This document shows, in pieces, positions 1 through 4,467 of a stretch of 7,090 bases of DNA (the first letter of the stretch is position 1; the number at the start of each line of letters is the position of its first letter). Origin of the DNA: DATEXQ01 sp035256745. GTDB taxonomy: Bacteria > Patescibacteriota > Microgenomatia > UBA8517. The translations under genes and the position numbers were made by a program. The stretch spans positions 1 through 7,090 of the forward strand of contig DATEXQ010000033.1 in NCBI GenBank assembly GCA_035256745.1. The letters are read 5' to 3'. The notes beneath the pieces were generated by a model. The model did no database searches, was not told the origin of the DNA, and worked only from the letters and a program-made list of their open reading frames with translations.

Positions 1-177
1 ATGAAGAAAAAAGATATGGGTTTAGTTTCTCAAGTGATGATGGGAGGAGCGGTTATAGCGGTACTTTTTGCAGGAATAGGATATTTGGGAACCGATATTT
101 GGCTTGCTTCAACCCAATGGCTTCTGGTTGCAGCCGTTTTAGCGTTATTTGGAGTTTATACCAGATTAAGTAGTTAA
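1..177 (+). CDS. Small two-helix membrane protein, unknown function
   Basis: The reading frame opens with ATG at the first base of the window and gives 58 residues ending in TAA. I do not recognise a family. A short basic start (MKKKD) precedes two hydrophobic stretches, about residues 9-29 and 39-54, separated by a short loop containing TDIW and STQW. This predicts a helical hairpin with the N-terminus in the cytoplasm by the positive-inside rule. The upstream sequence is outside the window, so its ribosome site and promoter cannot be judged, and the true start could lie further left. It is followed by 121 bp of non-coding DNA with repeats and a promoter, so it probably belongs to the preceding transcription unit. 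The open frame and the coherent transmembrane pattern support a real gene, but nothing points to a role. Confidence 0.6.
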   Translation: MKKKDMGLVSQVMMGGAVIAVLFAGIGYLGTDIWLASTQWLLVAAVLALFGVYTRLSS

Positions 178-183
178 AATTCG

Positions 184-221
184 TGCGGTGCGGATAATTT
201 GCGGTAAATATGCGGTAATTC
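184..221 (+). repeat. Phased 11-bp direct repeats (TGCGG core)
   Basis: The core TGCGG occurs at 184, 189, 200 and 211. The last three copies start exactly 11 bp apart: TGCGGATAATT, TGCGGTAAATA and TGCGGTAATTC. The first is a 5-bp partial copy. The GC-containing cores stand out against the AT-rich surroundings. The array sits between the end of the small membrane-protein gene and the promoter at 263-291, its last copy about 40 bp upstream of the -35 box. An 11-bp period places each core on roughly the same face of the helix. That is the arrangement seen in PhoB/OmpR-family binding sites, so an activator or repressor site is a reasonable inference. No inverted symmetry is seen, so it is not a terminator. 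Confidence 0.6.
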
Positions 222-262
222 AGAACTTGTGGAATTTATGACTTAGTAATTTTATTAAAAAT

Positions 263-291
263 TTGACATATAGTAAATAAATTGCTATTCT
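263..291 (+). promoter_or_regulatory. Sigma70-type promoter with consensus -35
   Basis: A perfect TTGACA (263-268) is followed by a 17-bp spacer and TATTCT (286-291), a 4/6 match to the -10 consensus. TGC directly before the -10 makes it an extended -10. The predicted start of transcription, about 7 nt after the -10, falls at about 298-299. That coincides with the ATG of the next gene, so the mRNA would be leaderless. No Shine-Dalgarno precedes that ATG, which agrees. Confidence 0.75.
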
Positions 292-298
292 TCATTCC

Positions 299-796
299 AT
301 GAATAGACGAGATATAGTAATTGGATTTATTATTCTTGCTGTTGTTGCAGGAATCGTTTATTTCGTAAGACGTCCCAAAACTACTCCAATTGAAACTCCA
401 ATAGCTACTCCTTCTTTCGAAGAACAATTAGAAAATAAATTTAATACCCAAATTCCTGATAATTTGGATAAAGCGGAATTGAAAGACATAACCAGACAAG
501 GTGGTTCGGGATTAGCAACCAGAAATTATGAGAATGGAATATTTAATTTAACCGTACTTGCTGATTTACCGGATTTGGAACCCAATGATTTTTATGAAGT
601 CTGGCTATCCAGAGGAACTGCAGGTCAAAATAATTATTCCCTTATATCAATCGGGAGCTTGCAAATTGCCAAAGGGGGATTTTTACTAGATTTTAACGAA
701 AACAAAAACTATTCAGATTACCAGAATGTCATTATTAGTCTGGAAACAAAATTAAACACATCCCCTGAAAAAATAATTTTGGAAGGTTCTTTCTAA
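299..796 (+). CDS. Membrane-anchored RskA C-terminal-like domain protein
   Basis: A 165-residue protein with a short basic N-terminus (MNRRD), one transmembrane helix at about residues 6-23, a basic stop (RRPK) and a Thr/Pro-rich linker to about residue 40. The rest is predicted to be extracytoplasmic. Residues 70-165 resemble the C-terminal domain of anti-sigma-K factors (RskA): FYEVWLSRG at 98-106, SIGSL at 117-121, GGFLLDF at 126-132, VIISLE at 144-149 and a terminal ILEGSF. In true RskA proteins a cytoplasmic sigma-binding domain precedes the helix. Here only about five residues do, so it should not bind a sigma factor by that route. No sigma gene is adjacent. The start is fixed by the promoter at 263-291, whose predicted transcript begins at this ATG. 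Domain assignment is by motif resemblance only, and the function is unknown. Confidence 0.75.
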   Translation: MNRRDIVIGFIILAVVAGIVYFVRRPKTTPIETPIATPSFEEQLENKFNTQIPDNLDKAELKDITRQGGSGLATRNYENGIFNLTVLADLPDLEPNDFYEVWLSRGTAGQNNYSLISIGSLQIAKGGFLLDFNENKNYSDYQNVIISLETKLNTSPEKIILEGSF

Positions 797-823
797 AAGC
801 TTCTTTTTTTTAGCCTCAAAAAC

Positions 824-832
824 TGCTAAAGT
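824..832 (+). promoter_or_regulatory. Possible extended -10 element
   Basis: TGC followed by TAAAGT (827-832) gives an extended -10 with a fair hexamer, but a 17-bp spacer would put the -35 in a run of T (804-811) with little match to TTGACA. Transcription would start near 839, within the run of ATG codons at 835-843. It shares the TGCTA core with the promoter at 283-291. It is weak alone, and the downstream gene could instead be read through from the promoter at 263. Confidence 0.35.
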
Positions 833-834
833 AA

Positions 835-1554
835 ATGATGATGAAAAAAATGATTTTTTTGTGTGTAATTACTTTCTTATTCTTCTTGTCAACTCGTCCA
901 GCTAAAGCAAGTATTATAGCAATCGATAAAAACGGAAACATTACATGGAAAATATTGGCTTACGAATCTCCACTTGCTTTGGAAGTTCCCAAGCAAAACT
1001 TAGAAGTCAAAAACGTTACCAATACCGATTCCTCAAATAGGGAAATCTCACTAACAAAAGAAGACGGAAAGGTAAGTCTTAAGGTTGGTGAAAATGACAC
1101 ATTAGATGTTACAAACATGGGAGATAGCTTGGTAGAGATAGAAGAAAGAGGAGATATTAAAAAAATCGAGATAGGTATAAAGGGAGATAAATTTAGCATT
1201 AAGGAGGGGGAGATCTTGGCATTATCTTCTTATCCGATTAATATCGACCCTATTGAAAACCGGTTATCTGTGGTTACCCCCTCTGGGAAAAAATATTTGG
1301 GAATTTTTCCTTATGAAGCAGCTCAAGTTGCATTAAGAAGTAAATATATAAATAAAATAAATCAAAAGACTTTTGATATAACCGAAGAAAACAGGGATGT
1401 TTCATATCTTATTACAGGAGACAGGGTAATTAATCTTTTTAATATAATTAAAATTAATATTCCCGTAACTACAAAAATATCTGCTTCAACCGGCGAGATT
1501 CTTTCCGTAGAACAGCCTATGTGGCTTAAAGTCTTGGGTTTTATGTTTTCCTAA
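835..1554 (+). CDS. Secreted protein of unknown function
   Basis: A 239-residue protein with a clear Sec signal peptide: MMMKK, a hydrophobic core at about residues 6-18, then a signal peptidase I site after PAKA (cleavage 25/26). The mature part is mostly beta-prone and polar, with repeated short strands (residues 45-150) and a YLGIFPYEAAQ segment at about 154-164. Its end, ISASTGEILSVEQP (215-228), recalls the strand-turn-strand of PepSY-type domains. It closes with a short hydrophobic tail (WLKVLGFMFS) that may touch the membrane. I cannot name a family. Three ATG codons in tandem (835, 838, 841) leave the start uncertain. The -10-like box at 827-832 would favour 838 or 841, which changes the signal peptide by only one or two residues. 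No Shine-Dalgarno is visible. The gene ends 3 nt before the ZIP gene, in the same frame, suggesting one operon. Confidence 0.75.
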   Translation: MMMKKMIFLCVITFLFFLSTRPAKASIIAIDKNGNITWKILAYESPLALEVPKQNLEVKNVTNTDSSNREISLTKEDGKVSLKVGENDTLDVTNMGDSLVEIEERGDIKKIEIGIKGDKFSIKEGEILALSSYPINIDPIENRLSVVTPSGKKYLGIFPYEAAQVALRSKYINKINQKTFDITEENRDVSYLITGDRVINLFNIIKINIPVTTKISASTGEILSVEQPMWLKVLGFMFS

Positions 1555-1557
1555 ATT

Positions 1558-2301
1558 ATGAACGGAATTTTATATATTTTCCTTTTGGCTTTTTTGGGTA
1601 GTATTGCAGGACTTTTGGGTGGAATGTTTGTCTTGGTGAAAGAAGAGTTGGCTAAAAAATATTCAATTTACTTGATATCTTTTGCTGCAGGGGTTATTTT
1701 AACTGTTACTTTTCTTGATTTACTTCCCGTTGCCGTTGAGAAAGGAGGGGATAGTGTTTTTATTCTGATTCTTATTGGTCTTGTTGGATTTTTCTTAACT
1801 GAAGATTTTCTAATACACTATCATCACCACGAAACACACGAACATTCATTAAAGTCAGCAGTACCTCTTATTATAATAAGCGACGCCCTTCATAATTTTA
1901 TAGACGGAGTTATTATTTGTGTTAGTTTTGTTGCTAGCCCTGCTTTGGGTTTTGTGGTTGCTTTGTCTACTTTTTTCCATGAAATCCCTCAAGAGATTGG
2001 AGATTTTAGTGTTTTACTTTCAACCGGTATGTCCAAAATTAAGATTTTTATTATAAATATTTTATCCGCTAGTACAACTTTCATAGGGGTTATAGGAACA
2101 TTATTATTGATGGAGAAATCGGTAAGCTTTATAGGTCCTTTGCTTGGAGTTGCAAGCGGAATGTTTCTGTATATAGCCTCAGCTGATATTTTACCTGAAC
2201 TAGTTAAAGAATCCCGAGTAAAGGGAAAGTTAGGTGTAGCGGGTTCGTTTCTTTTTGGCATTTTAGTGATGTTTTTGCTAATTAGGTTTATGCCTGAGTA
2301 A
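1558..2301 (+). CDS. ZIP-family divalent metal transporter
   Basis: A 247-residue polytopic membrane protein that imports divalent metal, most likely zinc, possibly iron or manganese. About seven or eight hydrophobic helices are visible. The ZIP metal path is intact: helix IV carries SDALHNFIDG (residues 108-117, His112, Asn113, Asp116) and helix V carries HEIPQEIGDF (141-150, His141, Glu142, Glu146, Asp149). The loop before helix IV holds a histidine cluster, HYHHHETHEH (87-96), typical of a metal-sensing or metal-loading loop. ASADILPEL (207-215) is another ZIP-like segment. Length is in the range of short bacterial GufA/ZupT-type members. The ATG follows the previous stop by 3 nt with no Shine-Dalgarno, so translation is probably coupled. 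Metal specificity cannot be read from sequence. Confidence 0.92.
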   Translation: MNGILYIFLLAFLGSIAGLLGGMFVLVKEELAKKYSIYLISFAAGVILTVTFLDLLPVAVEKGGDSVFILILIGLVGFFLTEDFLIHYHHHETHEHSLKSAVPLIIISDALHNFIDGVIICVSFVASPALGFVVALSTFFHEIPQEIGDFSVLLSTGMSKIKIFIINILSASTTFIGVIGTLLLMEKSVSFIGPLLGVASGMFLYIASADILPELVKESRVKGKLGVAGSFLFGILVMFLLIRFMPE

Positions 2302-2304
2302 AAA

Positions 2305-3045
2305 ATGATTGATATAACTATTCCAATTGCTTTTATGGCAGGGGTTGTTTCTTTTTTTGCACCCTGCGTTTTACCTCTTATACCTGCATACGTGGGTTAT
2401 ATTGCAGGTGTTTCTTTAAAAGATTTGGAGACCAAAGGGTATGGATCTTACTTTAAAAAGATAATAATTTCCAGCCTTTTTTATGTTTTGGGTTTTTCTT
2501 TGGTATTTATTCTTCTGGGTACGGCTGTTGCGGGTTTTGGAGGAATCCTAAGACGCTATGATTTTCTTATTCAAAGAGTTGGAGGTCTAATTATTTTAAT
2601 TATGGGTTTGGAGTTTGCAGGTATTTTAAAGATTCCTTTTTTTGCCAAAGAGAAAAGATTTGAATTACCAACATGGGTCAATAGCTTAGGGTACTGGCGA
2701 TCTTTCCTTATAGGAGTTGTATTTGGCGTAAGCTGGACCCCTTGTGTGGGAGTAATCTTGGGTTCAATTTTGAGTTTGGCAGCTATTTCGGCAACCCTTT
2801 ACAAAGGAGCTCTTCTTCTTTTGTTCTACTCTTTGGGAATTTCCTTTCCTTTTATTTTGGTTTCTTTAACCTTAGCTTCCGCCCCCAAGTATTTGAAGAT
2901 CTTGACAAAATATTCCGGTAAAGTTTCACTAGTTGCTGGAATAATCCTTTCAATTTTAGGATTATTGCTTTTAACAAATACCTATAGATACTTAAATTCA
3001 TGGCTTTTTAGTATGGCTATAAGATTCGGTTACCAAATAAAATAG
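2305..3045 (+). CDS. ccdA: CcdA-type transmembrane thiol-disulfide transporter
   Basis: A 246-residue, six-helix membrane protein of the CcdA/DsbD transmembrane family. It carries reducing equivalents from cytoplasmic thiols to extracytoplasmic thiol proteins. Helix 1 contains SFFAPCVLPLIPAY (residues 16-29) with Cys21. Helix 4 contains SWTPCVGVILGSIL (143-156) with Cys147. These two Pro-Cys motifs are the family's redox pair. Length matches stand-alone CcdA, so the flanking soluble domains of DsbD are absent. The gene follows the ZIP gene by 3 nt in the same frame without a Shine-Dalgarno. A glutaredoxin-like gene lies 55 nt downstream, a plausible cytoplasmic partner (inference). No cytochrome c maturation genes are in view, so a role in general extracytoplasmic thiol reduction is as likely as cytochrome c biogenesis. 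Confidence 0.93.
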   Translation: MIDITIPIAFMAGVVSFFAPCVLPLIPAYVGYIAGVSLKDLETKGYGSYFKKIIISSLFYVLGFSLVFILLGTAVAGFGGILRRYDFLIQRVGGLIILIMGLEFAGILKIPFFAKEKRFELPTWVNSLGYWRSFLIGVVFGVSWTPCVGVILGSILSLAAISATLYKGALLLLFYSLGISFPFILVSLTLASAPKYLKILTKYSGKVSLVAGIILSILGLLLLTNTYRYLNSWLFSMAIRFGYQIK

Positions 3046-3051
3046 GAAAAT

Positions 3052-3081
3052 TTGATAAAAGATATTAGAATCTAGTTATAT
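3052..3081 (+). promoter_or_regulatory. Possible promoter for the glutaredoxin-like gene
   Basis: TTGATA (3052-3057, 5/6 to the -35 consensus) lies 18 bp before TTATAT (3076-3081, a modest -10). It sits in the only gap of the 835-4467 gene run longer than 3 nt. A start about 7 nt downstream would fall inside the Shine-Dalgarno, which argues against it or shifts the true start. The gene could instead be read through from ccdA. Confidence 0.25.
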
Positions 3082-3083
3082 CT
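3060..3083 (+). other. Imperfect AT-rich hairpin before the Shine-Dalgarno
   Basis: AGATATTAG (3060-3068) can pair with CTA (3072-3074) and ATATCT (3078-3083), giving nine base pairs around an AAT loop with a GTT bulge on the 3' side. It ends one base before the full Shine-Dalgarno of the next gene. The stem is almost all A-U and no T-run follows, so it is not a standard terminator. It may protect the 5' end of the downstream message or be chance. Confidence 0.3.
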
Positions 3084-3084
3084 A

Positions 3085-3095
3085 TAAGGAGGTGA
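3085..3095 (+). promoter_or_regulatory. Full-length Shine-Dalgarno; decides a TTG start
   Basis: TAAGGAGGTGA complements the whole usual 3' end of 16S rRNA over 11 bases. The in-frame GTG at 3092 lies inside this site and cannot be the start. The TTG at 3101 is 8 nt after AGGAGG, which is ideal spacing. No other gene in the window has a comparable site. Confidence 0.88.
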
Positions 3096-3100
3096 ATAAA

Positions 3101-3355
3101 TTGCAAGTTACTATTTATACCACAGCAACCTGTCCATATTGCAGAATGTTAAAAACCTATCTTAGGGAGAAGAATATTTCTTTTGTAGAAAAATTAGTCG
3201 ATCAGGATGATGTGGCAAAGGATGAAATGATGGCAAAATCAAAGGGATATTTAGGGGTTCCTTTTACGGTAATAATAAAAGATAGTGGAGAAGAAGAAAG
3301 CATTGTTGGCTTTGACAAAGCAAAAACAAACCAAGTATTGGGAATTTTGATATGA
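3101..3355 (+). CDS. Glutaredoxin/NrdH-like thiol oxidoreductase
   Basis: From the TTG at 3101 the protein is 84 residues, beginning MQVTIYTTATCPYCRMLK. It has the thioredoxin-fold layout of glutaredoxins: a first strand (QVTIYT), the redox motif CPYC (residues 11-14), and the cis-proline segment GVPFTVII followed by a GFD turn near the C-terminus. CPYC is the classical dithiol glutaredoxin motif; the small size also fits NrdH-type proteins. It is a cytoplasmic thiol reductant that may reduce ribonucleotide reductase, mixed disulfides or, given the neighbour, CcdA. Starting at the GTG at 3092 would add three residues (MNK) but puts the start inside the Shine-Dalgarno, so TTG is preferred. Its end overlaps the tpiA start by 4 nt (ATGA), so the two are translationally coupled. 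It may have its own promoter. Confidence 0.9.
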   Translation: MQVTIYTTATCPYCRMLKTYLREKNISFVEKLVDQDDVAKDEMMAKSKGYLGVPFTVIIKDSGEEESIVGFDKAKTNQVLGILI

Positions 3356-4011
3356 TATTTGTAAATTTTAAGACATTTAAGGAAGGCACTGGAGTTAATG
3401 CGGTTTCTTTGGCCAAGCTTTTATATTTGGTTGCCAGCCAAACACAGCATAAAGTTATACCTGTCGTACAGGCAAGCGATATAAAGGAAGTTGTTGAAAC
3501 GTGCGGACTTGAAGTTTGGGTTCAGAAGATAGATCCCGTGGAGTTTGGAGCAAGTACAGGAAGCATTTTGGCAGAAGCTGTCTTTGAGGATGGAGCCGTA
3601 GGTACATTTTTAAACCATTCTGAGGCTAAATTTAGGGATTTTAGCATGCTTGAGAAAGCCCATGCAAGGGCATTAGGGGTTGGTTTAAAAACATTGGTCT
3701 TTGCCCAGGATTTGAGCGAATTAAAAGAAATAGTTAACTTAAAACCGACATTCGTTGCATATGAACCATCGGAATTGATTGGAAGTAAAACAATTTCTGT
3801 TTCTCAAGCTCATCCGGAAATAATAGAAAAAGCAGCCAGTATTGCTAGAGATGCCAGAATTCCTCTAGTAGTCGGAGCTGGAGTGCATTCCAATAATGAC
3901 GTCAGAATTAGTTTAAAACTGGGAGCTATAGGGGTTGCTGTTGCAACGGATATCGTAAAAGCCGAAAATCCCGAAAAAGAGTTATTGGACTTGATTGAAG
4001 GATTTGAATAA
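3352..4011 (+). CDS. tpiA: Triosephosphate isomerase, archaeal-type short form
   Basis: Interconverts dihydroxyacetone phosphate and glyceraldehyde 3-phosphate in the cytoplasm. The 219-residue length and motifs match the short archaeal-type enzyme rather than the usual bacterial form of about 250 residues. The substrate Asn and Lys are in VNFKTF (Asn5, Lys7). The catalytic His is in LNHSE (His89), where standard bacterial enzymes have GHSE. The catalytic Glu is in AYEPSELIG (Glu138), where bacteria have AYEPVWAIG. The phosphate-binding VVGAGV is at 173-178 and a second glycine-rich turn near 191-197. Loop 6 is altered: after ELIG the usual GTG-like run is SKTISVSQ. The ATG overlaps the glutaredoxin stop by 4 nt. 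rpiB follows after 3 nt in the same frame. All catalytic residues are present, so it should be active. Confidence 0.93.
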   Translation: MIFVNFKTFKEGTGVNAVSLAKLLYLVASQTQHKVIPVVQASDIKEVVETCGLEVWVQKIDPVEFGASTGSILAEAVFEDGAVGTFLNHSEAKFRDFSMLEKAHARALGVGLKTLVFAQDLSELKEIVNLKPTFVAYEPSELIGSKTISVSQAHPEIIEKAASIARDARIPLVVGAGVHSNNDVRISLKLGAIGVAVATDIVKAENPEKELLDLIEGFE

Positions 4012-4014
4012 TTT

Positions 4015-4467
4015 ATGAAAATATATATTGCTGGCGATCATGCAGGATATTGGTTGAGAGAAAGCCTAAAAGAGGATTTAAGAAGTTGGGGTCATGAGGT
4101 TGAGGATTTGGGTAATCTAAAATACGATCAGGGAGACGACTATCCCGATTTTATTATCCCTTTAGCCGAGAAAGTTGCAAAAGATCCTAGATCTTTGGGT
4201 GTGGTTATAGGAAGATGGGGTAACGGAGAAGCTATTGCTGCCAATAAAGTAAAAGGAATAAGAGCAGCCCTTTGTTTGACAGAGGAAATGGCTAAAAAAG
4301 CAAGAGAAGACAATGATGCAAATATTTTGGCATTAGGATCACAATTTGTAGATGAAAATAGAGCAGAAAAAGTTGTGGGAGTTTTTATAGACACACCCTT
4401 TCCGGAAGAAGAAAGACATCAAAGAAGAATAGATAAAATTTTATCATATGAAGCTTCCAGAGATTGA
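4015..4467 (+). CDS. rpiB: Ribose-5-phosphate isomerase B, Glu-type active site
   Basis: A 150-residue RpiB/LacAB-family enzyme interconverting ribose 5-phosphate and ribulose 5-phosphate, linking the triose block to the pentose-phosphate route. Recognisable parts are IAGDHAGYWL (residues 5-14), DDYPDF (41-46), IAANKVKGIRAAL (74-86), NDANILALGS (100-109) and ERHQRRIDKI (133-142). The enterobacterial catalytic cysteine motif (CGTGIG) is absent. The loop reads GRWGNGE (66-72), matching the mycobacterial type, where a glutamate (here Glu72) is the base. Two departures stand out: Arg67-Trp68 replace the small GS pair of that loop, and Asp99 stands where E. coli has His99, proposed to open the sugar ring. 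A weak AAGGA lies 12 nt before the ATG. The last 20 nt overlap pgk. The substrate could be a related aldose phosphate. Confidence 0.88.
   Translation: MKIYIAGDHAGYWLRESLKEDLRSWGHEVEDLGNLKYDQGDDYPDFIIPLAEKVAKDPRSLGVVIGRWGNGEAIAANKVKGIRAALCLTEEMAKKAREDNDANILALGSQFVDENRAEKVVGVFIDTPFPEEERHQRRIDKILSYEASRD

Noticed and set aside
236..427. Minus-strand 63-codon frame across the promoter and start of the RskA-like gene
   Set aside because: Asn/Ser-rich translation of AT-rich DNA, with no motif; overlaps the strong promoter.
781..811. Possible intrinsic terminator: short GAAG/CTTC complement followed by eight T
   Set aside because: Only a 4-bp stem with a 14-nt loop; the T-run alone is weak evidence in AT-rich DNA.
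960..1199. Minus-strand open frame of 79 codons
   Set aside because: Lies wholly inside the secreted-protein gene, with a low-complexity Ser/Leu/Pro composition typical of an antisense shadow.
1989..2261. Minus-strand 90-codon open frame
   Set aside because: Antisense to the ZIP transporter; no independent signal.
4140..4394. Minus-strand open frame of 84 codons
   Set aside because: Antisense to the well-supported rpiB, with no motif or start signal.
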